A DNA stretch of 64,000 nt from Azadirachta indica (GCA_022749755.1 CM040452.1:11612350-11676349); one strand, 5' to 3'; positions 47,815-60,913 are shown, counted from the stretch's first letter. The notes: generated by a model not told the origin, from the sequence alone. Program-made: numbers and translations.

Positions 47815-48670
47815 TTAAATTAACTTTAGATTGAATTTAAAGCATAACTTGGCCCAACTCAAAATTTTTAAAGAAGAAATAAAATATTTTGCTGATAGGG
47901 TCTTGAACCTTGGACATAAATCTCTAAAATTAAAATTCTAATCATTAAGCTAAACTATTCATAAATATAATTTTATACACTATATTATTTATTATAAGCA
48001 TATATTAGATAAATATAATTAAATATCAATTCTACAAACTCAAACAAATAATTAGAATATATTATTTAATGAAAAATAATTTCAAATTAAAAATTACCAA
48101 CAATAAAAAAATAAAGTCATAATGTAGTAAATTTATTTCGTTTCGGTTTTTTGTTTAAATTTTTACAATAAAAATAAATAAAAATAATAAGAGAATAAAT
48201 TTAAATTTCTTATAAAAAAACCATTTATAAATAGATGCTTCGTAAAATCTAATTATGAATAAGTTTTTTTGTAAATTTTTATAATCTAAACACATATTAT
48301 TCAATAATTATTATAAAAGAATTAAACATAAAAATAAAATAAAAATAATTATAGTTTTAATAAAAAGAAGTTTTTTTATTTTTATATTTTCTGCATTTGT
48401 TTTACAAAAAGTTTAAATAATTTTTATTAGATAATTTTATTATTATCATTGTTTTAACTTCTTGGGGTTCATCAAATGTATATAATATATAGCATGGTGT
48501 ATATATATAAATTTGTGATTAAGTTAGTTTAGTGATGAAGAATTAAATTTTTGAGTTGAAGGTCCAAGTTCAAACTGTCAGGCTTACAAATATTATTATT
48601 TTTCTTTAAGAAAAAATTAAATTAGGCTTGACTATACTTTAAGCTCAATATAAATTTAATTTGATTAACA
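47815..48670. repeat. imperfect inverted repeat, possible decayed DNA element
   Basis: The left arm 47,815-47,955 (containing cttgaaccttggac) matches the reverse complement of 48,527-48,670 (containing gtccaagttcaa) over about 140 bp with many differences. The roughly 570 bp between is AT-rich and non-coding. Confidence 0.5.
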
Positions 48671-49075
48671 GTCGATGGTTGAATTTTGACACTAGGAAAG
48701 TAAGATATAATTTTGAAATAATGAGGGTGTAAGTGATACAACTAGATAAATCAAGGGAAAAATGGCCACTACAAGCAGCAATAAGGAAATGTATTATGTA
48801 ATTACAAATTTAGTATTGTGTTAGCCAGCGTAACAAATTTCAAGGTTATGGTGAGTATGGAATCTATGATGTTTCACCTAAAAGTATTTTCTATATTGAT
48901 ATAATTTACATCTTTAAAAAAATAAGTTAGGCTAGGGCCGCTAGGTTTTGGTTTAGGTCTGATACAAATTTAATTTGATTTGATTAACAGTTAACAGCTA
49001 AATTTTGACGTAGGAGAGTAAAATATAGTTTTGAGATTGCGAGTGCAAATGGTACAATAGGATAAATTAGAGGTA
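48650..49075. repeat. pair of direct repeats of about 110 bp
   Basis: 48,650-48,757 and 48,964-49,075 share the order aatttaatttgatt, aacag, tgaattttgac-like and ataattttga-like blocks, about 315 bp apart. Confidence 0.55.
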
Positions 49076-49623
49076 ACAGTGTTTAAGCCTAGAAAAGGTA
49101 AGAGATTAAAATTTGTATTTAGCCCACGCCTTACCTTTTAACGCACACACAAATAAAAAGGGTACAGAAGCTTATTCTTATATCTAATTTTTTGCATTAT
49201 ATTATATGGGCCAAACATAAAGCAGTCCCTTGTATATTATATCAGTATTTAATTTCTCTATATGTGTTCTATATTTTACACACTGTTAATGTAAATCAGA
49301 TAAATAAATAACAATGATTTTCATTCAAGCGAACAGAAAAGAGGTTTGACAAAGTTAAAAAGCATAAAATTTGTATAAATTAATTAATTCTTCTGTCAAA
49401 ACAATGATCCCTTTGCAAATGTAATTTACAACACCACTACCAGAAAACGAAGCAATCTCGTCCTATATATATATATATATATATTGTGAAGAAAACCAGC
49501 TCAAATAATGATCCCACAAAAATAATATCCCTATGGAGATGGAGCTGCCCATTGCTGTAAATATAAATTGGGTAGAATAATATACATTGGAATGAGAAAA
49601 AAGCTCCTGAATTTCATTTCATG
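49076..49623. other. 3' flank of the aspartyl protease gene
   Basis: No gene is seen. An (AT)n run lies at about 49,462-49,484. The stretch next to the protease stop codon probably contains its 3' untranslated region. Confidence 0.4.
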
Positions 49624-52064
49624 CTACAAGAGGGAAGTGCCGATGCCAAGTGTAAGTATATGCATCAGGAAAGCTATGATGCTCTTTGATATCAACTTCC
49701 GAGGAACATTTTGTGGTGAACTGTTATCAGTTAGTTGCCCAGCGTTTACAAATTCGCTCCTACCAGTGTTAGAAGTTGTAGACACATTCACTGACATCGA
49801 ACCTAAGTACATGAATTCAAATAAAGGACGTGAGATTTTGTTACAAGCAAATCTATTTGTTTCCTTGACGCATAAATAAAAGAACATTCAGGTTTTTTAA
49901 GAGATGACTGTTTATTAGTTTATAATGACAGTATGGTGAAAACTACACATTTTTATGTATCAACATGTCAAACTCGAATCCAAGAGGTAATTGAAACTTA
50001 CAGTCGTAGTTAGACCATCCAATTCGTTGACCAGCCAAATCGTAAACAAAGATTTTGTCTTTCAGAACTAGATCTGCAAAAAGAAAGAGAAACAGTTGGT
50101 CAAGCTCCAAATATAAACCATAAGTGATTCAAGCTCAAAATATGAACAAAATAAGATGACATAGAAGGATTGAACATAAGAGCTGAATTGTTAGCAAGAC
50201 TCTAGGAATCATGATATTGGAATTTCCTGGTCATGCAGCTCAAAAAGCATGTCAAAATCAGGTAAAGGGTTCAATATGTATCTAATGCCTCCAATTTTCT
50301 AGATTGATAAATGTTGAACAACAGAGGGCTCAATACCAGAGCATAAAATCCGAGGAATTTTCGTTTTCTTTTCAAATGTTTGCTTACAAAAGAAACTGTA
50401 AGAACTTAACAGGAAATCTCATGAAACAAGGGTAAAGCAGGCAAGGATTTGATAAACATAACAACGGAAAATAAGACACAGAAGCTACTCTTGGATCTGG
50501 GGAAATAATAGAAAGATGTCAGGAAGATGCTAAAAGCAGCCTCCTCTCAAAATCATCTTTATTACATTTTCTCATCCTTCTCTTTCTAAAATCAAAATAA
50601 GTATGCATCACAGAACTAGTGTGCTAATCAAGATGCATAAAATCAGGACTAAGAAACAATCAATTACAAGCTTTTGACAATATACTTATGCCACCACTAC
50701 AGGTTAAACCAAAACTTTGAAGGGAAATACATATATACATATATGTATATACAGACGCATAAAGAATGGGAAACAGAGAGAGAGAGAGAGAGATTTGACA
50801 CATAACTATACTATAAATTTGAAAATGCTATCTACTTATGTATGCAATTGGAAACATTTTCTTTGGTATAAATACCTCCCAAGATTGTTTGACCCTGAAT
50901 TTTTTGAAAGCCAATGCACCACACAGCTGCACCACCCTGTAAAGATATATCCATCTCAGTTACTGATTTTACATCATCACAAATCTTTGTTTTAGATTGT
51001 ACATATACCACTTTGTCAACAAATTCACTAACAAAAAGATAGGAACGGTAAAATCAATAAAAAAAATTGCATATGCACTGCTTCAATAGCAAGATACTGT
51101 CCTAGAACACATGGGACTGGACACTAGCAATTACGAAGACTTTACTATATATTAATCTGTTGGAGGAAGAGTTTTTGAAGGAATTATAAAAATAAGATTA
51201 TATAAGAAAATTGAGAATCCAAGACAAAATGGAAGACCCTCAAAACTTCTTTTTTGGCATGGATCATTGACTTTATGCAAACAAATGGACAATCAATGTG
51301 GCAATAAATTGAACACAACCAAGAGAAATCAGCACTGGAATCAAATTTGCATTAAATAGGAACCAAGTAACATAAATAGCAATATCAGGGTAATCATATT
51401 AAGTGGATTTACAAGGTGCAGCCAATCAATTGTTTAAGAAAGCTGTTGGAGAATTTATTCAATAGTTGCAGCTGAAGTTTTTCACCACACTGCACAATAA
51501 TCAAAGGCAAGGCCAAAAGAAAGAAATAAAAAATCACATGGAGAAAAGAGAACCATGACAAAATAAATTTGGTAAACTACAATCTGTGCCCTCAACAATT
51601 TTTCAGAAACAACAGACATGTATCCATATGCAGATACCTATTTCTGCATGTGGTGTATGCATTATGCATATCATGCATTTATGTTTATAGTAAGATTAGC
51701 AACTCACAACAGAATTCTGCTGTACAAGGTAGTCTTGGGGGTATAAGATCAGCGATGCACCACCAGCAAAGTTGAAACTAACTTGAGGAAATATGTCAGC
51801 AATACTGAGCACAAAATGAACATAGAGATAAGAGTTAAGATTATCCAAAAAGAATGAGCAGTGAATGAAGTGAACCAAGATAATTATTCAACAAAATGAA
51901 CCTGGAGATGACTAAGAAACACTGATTTCCCTTGGAAAGAATTGGGCGCACAGATTGTGAAACAGAACTTGTTATCTGCACAGCAAGAGAATAGTATACT
52001 TCAATCTTTGCTAAAGTTATTTCTGCCACTTTTCATGGTCATATAGAAATCCGTTCTCATTTGG

Positions 52065-52095
<31 letters not shown>

Positions 52096-54563
52096 CATGC
52101 ACATTTAATAATTTCTTAAGAATATCCATATTAAGGTTCAAATGTATCAATTAGAAAATTGAAACTTTGCTTGCTGAAACCTACAGCATTGATTAGAGGA
52201 TCATAAGCAGCTTCAGTAAGGTATGCCAAAGTTGTCCCAGTATCAACTATGGTTCCTTTGTTGCTTGACGTTGCAAATGCTGATGAGTCAATAGGAAGAG
52301 TTTGGCCATTGACAGAAATGCTCTGAAGATTCAGATTATAATGAGGCCTGAAATTGCGGAAATACAATTGAGTAGTCAAACTTACAGCAGACAAAAAGTG
52401 ACAAGATCACAGCACTGAACATATCAGAATTAAAATGAGATATCTATAAGTTGTTTGACAATTCACGTGCTAATTGACATATTAAGAACACCAAATGTTC
52501 AAGAGACAAGATTCCACATGTTGCCCACAAATCCAGGTGTTTTTGTGAAATTTTTTCAACACAAGTAGATCTATCATTTCCTCCTTTATTTTGTTAGTTT
52601 CCTTCCCATCTTTTGTACTGAAACACTCTTATTGTTTACAGTAAAATTTGCTCAATTGTTCACCTTTGCATGAAGCAAACAATATGTTTGTTTCTTTTCT
52701 CTTTCAATCTATACACAAACAGAAAGCTAATCTGGAACTAACGATAGGATGGATCTGACAGGTCAAAAAGTGGTTAATTAAAACTAATAAACTCACATGG
52801 TAACGGGATTTGCAAAGCAAAACATGGAGACAGATAAAACTGTGACTGTCTATAAACATATAACTGCCTCCAGGCATCAATAACAAATGTAGACTGCTAC
52901 CAAACAATTTCACATAACAGAAGCATGCTTGCAAAACTAAAGAAAGGAAAGACATCAAATTTCACAGTGAAATAAACAGGAGATGAAAGTAATAGTTTCC
53001 TGTAATGAATAACATACTGTGATGGGACGAGTGGAGAATAAACAATATTTGGTTCCACAATCTCACCAAGAACCAATATACCCCCACCACTACTATCTCC
53101 TTTTAAGCAGTGGGAGAACACTCTTGGTGTCAGCCCCTGCGAAGAAAGCTGTGAGATTACAGACATAGGCTGTTGGCCAAACCCAAAGATCCCATCAACT
53201 GCTCTATCTGATTTTGTCAAGTCCCCAGTCTGCACGGTGCTACACCTGTTCCACAAGCCACCTATCAAGATTGATTTCTAAGTTCTAACTAATAATTCTA
53301 AACAACAAGACAAAAATAAAGAAACTAGTGTGTTAAACTTGGCTGACTCTTGCAGCTCACCCGAAGAGAATTTGAGCTGAAGAATTTGTAATCAAAGAAC
53401 CCTCAACAATAGCATCTAAGTGCAACAAATCTGATACATAATAGCCCGATGTCCCACTGCCATCTCCATATTGGAACGTGTAACTGCACTGATTGCTCTG
53501 AGCTGCACAGCCAGAATCTGCTGAATCAAGTCCTAAACTGCATCTCTGGTCTGAACAAGAGATCAATGAAGCTGTTGACGAGCTCCGAGCATCAAAGAAA
53601 TTGAGCTGAATCTGTTTGAGAAGCAAGCAATTCAGTTAAAAAATTTTTAGAACCCAATTGCTATTATTGTGTACAAAACTTTGACAAATTGACAATAAAT
53701 AGAAAGTTTACATATAAGGAAATGCAAATTTACTTGGAGTCCACTAGTTCCTGGGCAACCATTGCAGGCACTGCAACTGACCCACAAAACATCGCTGCCA
53801 GTATCAATCTGCACATGAAATTCTCTTGGTGGAGAACCCAATTGCACTTTTGTATAATAAAGCCTAAACAAACCAGAAAAAAGAAATTAAAATAAATCAG
53901 CATAGACAACAAAAGAACAAATAATGATCAAATTATTAAAGAAAAATGTTGCATAGACATCAATACTAATGAAAACTAGAATCTATAAAACAAAGTATAA
54001 GCCAAAGCAACAGAAAAGTAAGCGGAAAAAAAAAATTAAATTAACACAAAACAGGATAAAAATTCGAACCAACTTTGACTCAACAAATAAAACACAGAAA
54101 ATAGAAAGCAAAACAAAGACACAATTACAAAACATAAAAATCCCATGAATTTAAAACTCAACTTACCGAAGAAGTTAACAATTAAAACCAGTCAAATGCG
54201 AACTAACAACACTTGCAATCCAAAAACCACATATTTCTCAAAAATACAAAAAAGGAAAAAAGGAAAAATACATTGCTCAAGCCTTAACAAAGATGACAAA
54301 GAAAAAAGTCATAATAAACAGATTTACCCAACAAGAAACGGATCAAAAGTCCCTTCAACAGGAAAATCAACGACTCCAGTTGAAGACTGTAACAGTCTAC
54401 CATGCCTGATCCTGTCACGCGCTATAAGCTGACCTAACTCCACTTTATGACTAGCCGGAATAGCCCTTTCAAGGGTCAAAGTAGCAGGGAAATGACAAAA
54501 CACCACCGCCACCGGCAAAAGCAGGACGGCGACTAAAATTCCCAGCGGAAACATCGCCGCCAT
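49624..54563 (-). CDS. pepsin-like (A1) aspartyl protease, secreted or GPI-anchored, 496 aa
   Basis: Ten exons by hand: 54563-54328, 53863-53734, 53611-53361, 53245-53018, 52347-52185, 51975-51902, 51804-51708, 50936-50876, 50073-50002, 49802-49624. All junctions are GT-AG, phases agree, and the 1,491 bases have no internal stop. ATG 54,563 gives a good signal peptide ([20 protein letters not shown]); an in-frame ATG at 54,605 would add 14 residues and bury it. The two catalytic aspartates are D99 in DTGSD and D317 in DTGTT. Cys-rich segments between them, [14 protein letters not shown] and [18 protein letters not shown], are those of plant A1 proteases of the aspartic proteinase-like 2 type (resembling Arabidopsis At5g22850 by recall). 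After NYDC a 58-residue tail ends in a hydrophobic stretch ([14 protein letters not shown]), typical of a GPI signal or membrane anchor. Substrates are unknown. Confidence 0.92.
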
Positions 54564-55425
54564 TTCTAAAAGTTCAACTTCGACAGTCAAAAAAGAATGT
54601 TCCAACGGCTAAACTGTACTCTGGAATTTCCAAAACACCAGAGCTAAGAGAAATTTAAGAACCAAAAATCGATGCTTCACGCATTACAGGGATATAGAAA
54701 GAAGGGTTTTTGGACAAATGAACTGATAACAGAAGTTTCAAAAAATTATGTATGGATTACGTTAAATTATTTATATATAATATTATTAATAAAAATATAT
54801 ATTTTTATTTTATTTTATTTTTAAATATTATTTAGTGCGGCATGGGACTTTCATATCGTGTTTCCTGTTTGGTAAACTACTGCGGCAGCTGCACAGCATG
54901 TGCGTACGTAGCACGCACCGTCTCTTTTTTATTTTTTATTTTTTCAGGTGTTATGGTTGCACGTAAGAATAACCCGGTATGTGTTTGCTTTTTTAATGCT
55001 CTTTAAATATGGGATATTAACGATCTAGTCCTAAACTTTAACCAAAAAACAAAGTAGTATATACTTTGGTAATTATGAAAATTTCGTCCCCAATTTTATT
55101 TGTCTCTAACTTTTTCTATTTGGTGTAGGTTTCGGTCATAAGTTTAGAGTAGAGATAACAATTTGAGTGAATCTGTCATATTAAATAAAGACATTATATG
55201 TTTTAAATTAATTCGAACCCAACCCATTTGATAACTGTGTTAAGAATTGAAATTTTAAACAGACTTATTTAATAATCGTGTCACTCATTTAATATATATT
55301 TTTAATGTATTTTAATATATATTCTAAAATATTCATGATATTTTTTACCTAAATACTAATAAATTTTATTCTACATAATATTAAATACTAAAAATATAAT
55401 TAAATATATCTAAAATAAATGTATT
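54564..55425 (-). promoter_or_regulatory. upstream region of the aspartyl protease gene
   Basis: The 200 bases before the start codon are of mixed composition and likely hold the leader and core promoter. TATATAT runs lie near 54,771 and 54,798. A GC-richer patch with gcgtacgtagcacgcac is at about 54,901-54,920. From 55,010 on the DNA is AT-rich without features up to the copia element. Confidence 0.4.
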
Positions 55426-56017
55426 TGTTGACATACGTTAATGACTCAATAATTTTTTAAAAAAATAGAAAACTTATAAAATATAATAATTAAAAAACTA
55501 AATAATGATAAAATTGACAAACATGCAACAACATAAAGTAAAAGATACAAAAAATTTAACGAGATTTAGTAAATATCTATGTTCTCAAGTACTTTAAATT
55601 CTCTATTAGGATTAAATTGAAAGATAATACATAATCTGGGTACAACTTGTAAATAGGTACAAACTTAAATGGGCTCAAGTGTAAAGTTTATAGAAAATGT
55701 AAGCAATGCTGTAAATCTTACAAAATTGAGGACTCAAATGCAAACTACGTCTTCAACCTCAAAACAACACTCAAACTGGTCTCTTTCTCCTCAGATTTTG
55801 GCTCTGTCTCTCTCTATTCTCTCTCAATTTTTCGATACAATTACAAATGAGAGAAGCTTTCTATTTATAACTTAATTAAGCACCAAAAAATTAAAAAAAT
55901 CAAACCAATTTAAGGTACGCTTTTATGTACGAAGGTCATTAATTTTTCTCCACCGACTACCGACTTCTACATTTCAAAATTTGTAGCTAAGTGATGAAAA
56001 TAAGTCACACCTCAACA
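55426..56017 (-). repeat. 3' LTR of the copia element
   Basis: This matches 60,231-60,828, including the block tcagattttggctctgtctc. A purine tract (minus strand AAGGTGGAGATT) lies just inside at 56,018-56,029. Confidence 0.88.
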
Positions 56018-56099
56018 AATCTCCACCTTGGCAAATTTTTAACTTTCATATATCTCTCAATTTGGAAATGCCTTCAAATGTACCAATATTGGTGCCGTC

Positions 56100-56823
56100 T
56101 TAGTATGAGGTGACTTGCAATAAGTCCAAGCAATACTTTAACTTTTCTATAGGAACTAGTTTAGTTAATATATCAGCAGCATTTTTCTTTATATGGACCT
56201 TTAATAAATAAATTTCTTTAGAAGTGATCCACTCTTTAATCTTGTGATATCGAACATCTATATGTTTTGACCTTACATGTAATACTTGATTTTTGGCACA
56301 AAAATATAGCACTTTAACTATCACTTTGTATTCAAGCAGCATCTTACTTAAAGTCAAGTCTTTCAACTAGACCCTTTAACCATAAAGCTTTTTTCGCTGC
56401 TTCAACGATCTCCATATACTCTGATTTAGTAGTAGATAAAGCAACTGTAAATTGTAGAACGGATATCCATGAAATCAATTCTCTTTTAAACTTAAAAGCA
56501 TAACTAGTCATGAATCTTTTATTATCCAGATCTCCTGCATAATCTGAATCAATGTATTCGACTACCTCACTAGAAGTTGAGTTTTGATCATACAACAATC
56601 CATAATTGATTGTACTAGCAAGATATCTGAAAATATACTTAACTGTATTCCAATGCTCCTTTTTTGGATTTGCCATGTATATGCTAACCACACTGACTGT
56701 TTTTGAAATGTCTGGTTTAATACATACCATTGTATACATTAGACATCTTACAGCATTTGCATAAGGTACTCGAGTCATGTACTCCACCTCAACCTTTATT
56801 TTCGGGCATTGATCTGAAGACAA
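56100..56823 (-). pseudogene. RNase H of the copia element
   Basis: Frames 56,344-56,823 and 56,100-56,366 cover the RT end (PYANAVRCLMYTMVCIKPDIS, split by one residue change) and the RNase H: YIDSDYAGDLDNKRFMTSYAF, then LSTTKSEYMEIVEAAKKALWL, then HIDVRYHKIKEWI. The catalytic Asp, Glu and His-region residues are visible. It degrades the RNA template during reverse transcription. Confidence 0.75.
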
Positions 56824-56838
56824 TCAAAAGTGTGCTGC

Positions 56839-57400
56839 TCATGGAAACCTTATAGGTTTAGCATTAAGCATGCTAAACTTTTCTAGAACTTTCTTCACAT
56901 AGTTCTTTTGAGTGAGCCACACCTTTCTAGCTTTCCTGTCTCTGTTGATTTCCATACCAAGAATCTTCTTAGTAGCTCTAAGATCCTTTATTTCAAATTC
57001 AGTACTTAACATATTCTTGAACTTAAAGATATGAGATTTATTTTTAGTAACAATCAGCATATCATCAACATAAAGTGTCAGATAATTGAAAGAACTATCA
57101 TCTAATTTTGTGAAATAAATACAATAATCATACTCACAACGAGTATACCTATGTGATATCATAAAAGTATCAAATTGTTTGTACCATTATCTGAATGATT
57201 ATTTTAATCCATATAAGAATTTCTTCAATCTACACACGAGCCTTTCTTTGCCTGATTCTTTAAAACCTTGGGGTTGCTACATGTAAATCTACTCCTTTAG
57301 CTCCCTATGTAAGAAAGCCACCATCTTCAAATTGTACATTGCCATAATCAACAAAATAACTCGTTTAGAAGTATGTTTCACCACTGGAGAGAAAATCTTA
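56839..57400 (-). pseudogene. reverse transcriptase of the copia element
   Basis: The open stretch 56,839-57,162 has YTRCEYDYCIYF, LTLYVDDMLIV with the YVDD pair, LGMEINRDRKARKVWLTQ and VLEKFSML. Upstream parts, including a FLHGEL-like region, can be followed to about 57,400 in broken frames. Confidence 0.78.
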
Positions 57401-57954
57401 TTGTAATCTATACCTTCCTTTTATGAATATCCTTTGGTAACTAGTCGAGCTTTATACTCTTCTCCCTCATTTTCTGTGACTACTTCTTTCTTTCTGAAAA
57501 CCCATTTGCACCCAATAATCTTCTTTCCCTTGGGTAATTCTATCAGTTTCCAAGTATGATTCCTTTTAAGTGACTCCATTTCTTCTTCCATAGCTACTAA
57601 CCATTTATCATCATTCTTTACTTAAATTGCTTCTTTGAAATTAGATGGGTCGTCGTTTTCAGAGAATAATGCAAATGACACCATGTCTTCAAATTCATAC
57701 CTAACAGGTGCTCTGGTAGTGCGTCTGTCTCGATCTTTAGTAAGTAAATACAACTCTTCTTGGTGCTCTTCTTGATCATCAATTTGGTCTTGATTTTCTT
57801 ATAGTGGAGTTTGTTGTTATCTCAACTCCACCTCAATGACTAATCTCTCATCTTATTTTTTAGTAGAACTCTGTTTTATATCTTCTTTTTTTAACATGCT
57901 GCCTTTATTAAAGACAATATCTCTACTGATAATTTTCTTCTTTGATTCCGAGTC

Positions 57955-58702
57955 TTAGAGCATGTACCTTTTTACACATTTTGGATAGCCGAGAAAAATA
58001 CATTTCTTTGACTTCGCATCTAATGTCGTACGTTCATTATATGGTACATGCATATATGCTGGACATCCAAATATATGCAAGTTGGTGTACTTGATTCGCT
58101 TATTTGTCCAAACCTCCTTAGGGACTTTGAAATTTATAGTTGAGCATAGAAACCAATTAATTAAGTAAACAACAGTGTTAACTACTTTTGCCCAAAAACT
58201 CTTTGGCAATCTTGTATTAAGCATCATAGATCGAGCTCTTTCCATCAATGTTATATTCATTCTTTTAGCCACTTCATTCTACTGTGAAGTCTTCTTACTG
58301 TGAAATGTCGAGTAATCCTTCATTCTTACATAATTTTAGAAAGGAACTTTCTCTACACTCAGTCCCATTGTCACTTCTGATGTATTTTAACCTTTTGCCA
58401 ATTCGATTTTCCACCTCAACTTTCTATTACTTGAAAACATTGAACACCTCGAATTTGTGCTGCATGAAGTACACTCAAACCTTTTTAGAATAATCATTGA
58501 TGAAACTGATGAAATAATTAGAACCCCCATGTGATGCAATTGGTGATGGTCCATTTACATTAGTGTGAATATAATCAAGAATACTTTTGCTGATGTGAGA
58601 TGAAGTGTTAAAGTTGACTCTATTTTGTTTTCCTATAACATAAAATTTGCAAAATTCCAATTTGCATCCCTTCACATAGCTTAGAAGGTTCTTCTTATGC
58701 AA
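57955..58702 (-). pseudogene. integrase of the copia element
   Basis: Frame 58,475-58,702 gives the zinc-binding and core start (CKLEFCKFYVIGKQNRVNF, then SILDYIHTNVNGPSP). Frame 57,955-58,272 gives the later core (RMNITLMERARSMMLNTRLP, FWAKVVNTVVYLINW) and the C-terminal FGCPAYMHVP and FLGYP motifs. About 200 bases between them, with the middle Asp region, are frame-shifted. The enzyme would integrate the cDNA. Confidence 0.75.
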
Positions 58703-58744
58703 CTCACATAGCTCATATTCGCTGAGATGACCTAATCATATATG

Positions 58745-59194
58745 TCATAATTCGATATTGTCATTGCTCAGTTCAGTATGTGTAATAGCAGCAAATCCAC
58801 CTAAAACAGTATTTCCTAACAGCTTGTATAGGTTTCCAACTTTTTCTCCTTTCATTACTACAAGAGCTCTTTTATGAACTTTCAATAATCTATTTTTAGT
58901 AGAGAAACTATAACTTAATGAATCCAATGTTCCCAAGGAAATCAGATTTTTTTTCAACTCAAGAATATACCGGACGTTACCCAATCTTCTAATAGTTCCA
59001 TCATGCATCCTTATTTTCACTATGCTGATTCCAATAACCTTGCAAGAAGTATCATTACCCATTAAAATAGAACCAACATCACAAGATTGGTAGATATTAA
59101 ACCATTCTTTGTAAGGACATATATGGTATGTGTATCTAAAGTCAAGTATCCAAGATTTTGAAAGAGATCTTCGATTTGTAGATGTCAACAACAT
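58745..59194 (-). pseudogene. protease and gag-pre-integrase region of the copia element
   Basis: The stretch begins SWILDFRYTYHICPYKEWF, where copia proteases have WILDSGCTYHMCPHREWF. The active-site Ser-Gly after Asp has become Phe-Arg. It continues into the pre-integrase segment (NVRYILELKKNLISLGTLD, then GNLYKLLGNTV). Confidence 0.75.
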
Positions 59195-59289
59195 ATCTTC
59201 TTCTTCATCATTATTGGAATTATTGTTGATACATTTGCTTCAATTGGCTTTTGATTCTTCCTTGTTTTTAAGTCCTTCTTGAATTTGTT

Positions 59290-60050
59290 CTAAAATCTTC
59301 TAATATGCCCTTTCTTATGATAGTAGTGACACTCCACTTCTTTCCTTGGGTACAACTTAAAATGATCATTATGGATAGAATTTCTTCCACGAGATTTACT
59401 TCTACCACGTCTCAATTTTACCTTGTTATCCTCTTTTGCAACAAGACCTTCAGCTTGAGAAATACTGCTTGGTTGCTTAATCTTGTCGGTTTTCAAAAGA
59501 GCAGTTGGGACCTCATTCACCATTAAAGTTTGCTTCCCAACTAGTAATGTGGTCATCAGGGTCTCGTACAATTTTGGTAAAGAAGCCAACAGAATAATTG
59601 TTTGATCTTCTTCATCAATCTTGACCTCTACACTCTGAAGTTGAGTAATGCATTTGTTGAACTTGTTGATGTGGCTTGATGCATCTATACCCTTATGCAT
59701 CTTTAACTCATACAATTCCTTCTTCAGATAAAGTTTATTTGTCAAGGATTTTAACATATAAAACTTTTCTAATTTCTCTCATAAATTTGTCAGAGAAGTT
59801 TCATTTAATACTGAATACTTGATTTTTGGAGCAAGGCTGAGTTGAATCGTGCTTACAGCTTTTGCTTTTAGTTCCTCCCAATCACCATCTTCCATATCCT
59901 TGGACCTTTTACCAAATAATGCTTTAAGAAGACTCTATTGCACTAATACATCTTTTATAGTACTTTATCAAATATTAAAGTTAGTTTTACCATCAAAGGA
60001 TACTAACTCAAACTTCGGACTAGACATAAATTCTTCAATCAATTATTATA
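59290..60050 (-). pseudogene. gag of the copia element
   Basis: Frame 59,290-59,757 has LYLKKELYELKMHKG, LASLPKLYETLMTTLL and a basic GRSKSRGRNS region before a damaged zinc knuckle (CHYYHKKGHIRRF, two Cys lost). Upstream, frames to about 60,050 give FELVSFDGKTNFNI and DGDWEELKAKAVSTIQL, the start of copia gag. Confidence 0.75.
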
Positions 60051-60230
60051 TTTCAAACTTTATAGCAAACCTTAAAGGGAATACTACACTTTGAAAAATT
60101 TTAGGAAAGACTAGAGGGGTCATAACGGTCCCACTTAAAACCCAGACTCCTTAGGTAATAATAGCCCTTTTGACAGAATTTTTCTCATACACATATCCAC
60201 CCCATGTGAACCTTTGGTTTCAATACAACT

Positions 60231-60828
60231 TATTGAGATATTTTAATGACCCAATAATTCTCCAAAATACAAAGTTTATAAAATATAATAATTGAAATTT
60301 TGAAATAATGGCAAAGTTGACAAACATGCAACAACATAAAATAAAGGACACCAAAAATTTAATGAGGTTCAATAAATATTACCTACATCCTCGGACACTT
60401 CAAATACTCCACTAGAATCAAATTAAAAGATAATACAGAATTTGGGTACAACTTGCAAATACCCACAAACTTAAATGGGCTTAAGTGTAAAATTTACATG
60501 AAATTTAAGTAACACTATAAATCTTACAAAATTGGAGACCCGAATAAAAAATATTGTCTTCAACCTCAAAACAACACTCAAACTCAATTCTTTCTCCTCA
60601 GATTTTGGCTCTGTCTCTCTCTATTCTCTCTCAATTTTTTGATATAATTACAAATGAGAGAAACTTTCGTTTATACCTTAATTAAGGGTCAAAAAGTAAA
60701 AAAAATATCAAACCAATTTGAGGTAAGTTCTTATGTTTGGAGGCCACCGATTTTTCTCCACCGACCACCACCGAATTTTACATTTTAAATTTTGTAACTA
60801 GTTGTTGAAAATAAGCCACACTTCAACA
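60231..60828 (-). repeat. 5' LTR of the copia element
   Basis: The LTR is 598 bp, alignable with the left LTR throughout. Its first base pair TG has become TA. A degenerate initiator-Met-type primer site would be at about 60,212-60,230 on the minus strand. Confidence 0.85.
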
Positions 60829-60840
60829 ATATTAAATTGT

Positions 60841-60913
60841 AAATAAGTTAGAATGAAATAATAATTTAAATAATTATAAATAAGTTAGAATGAAATAATA
60901 ATTTAAATAATTA
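60841..60913. repeat. tandem duplication of a 37-bp unit
   Basis: Two adjacent, nearly identical copies of a unit starting aaataagttagaatgaaat lie 12 bases beyond the copia LTR. Confidence 0.9.

Larger units (their letters stand above)
55426..60828 (-). mobile_element. Ty1/copia LTR retrotransposon (decayed)
   Basis: Two LTRs of about 595 bp flank, on the minus strand, gag, protease, integrase, reverse transcriptase and RNase H in that order. Integrase before RT defines Ty1/copia. The ends are TGTTGAC...CTCAACA on the left and TATTGAG...TTCAACA on the right. The flanks GTATT (55,421-55,425) and ATATT (60,829-60,833) match at four of five bases, as a decayed TSD. Stops and frameshifts occur in all domains. 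Confidence 0.9.

Noticed and set aside
50750..50791. (TA)n/(GA)n run near a protease exon as coding
   Set aside because: It lies in the intron between exons 9 and 8; splice sites on both sides are clear.
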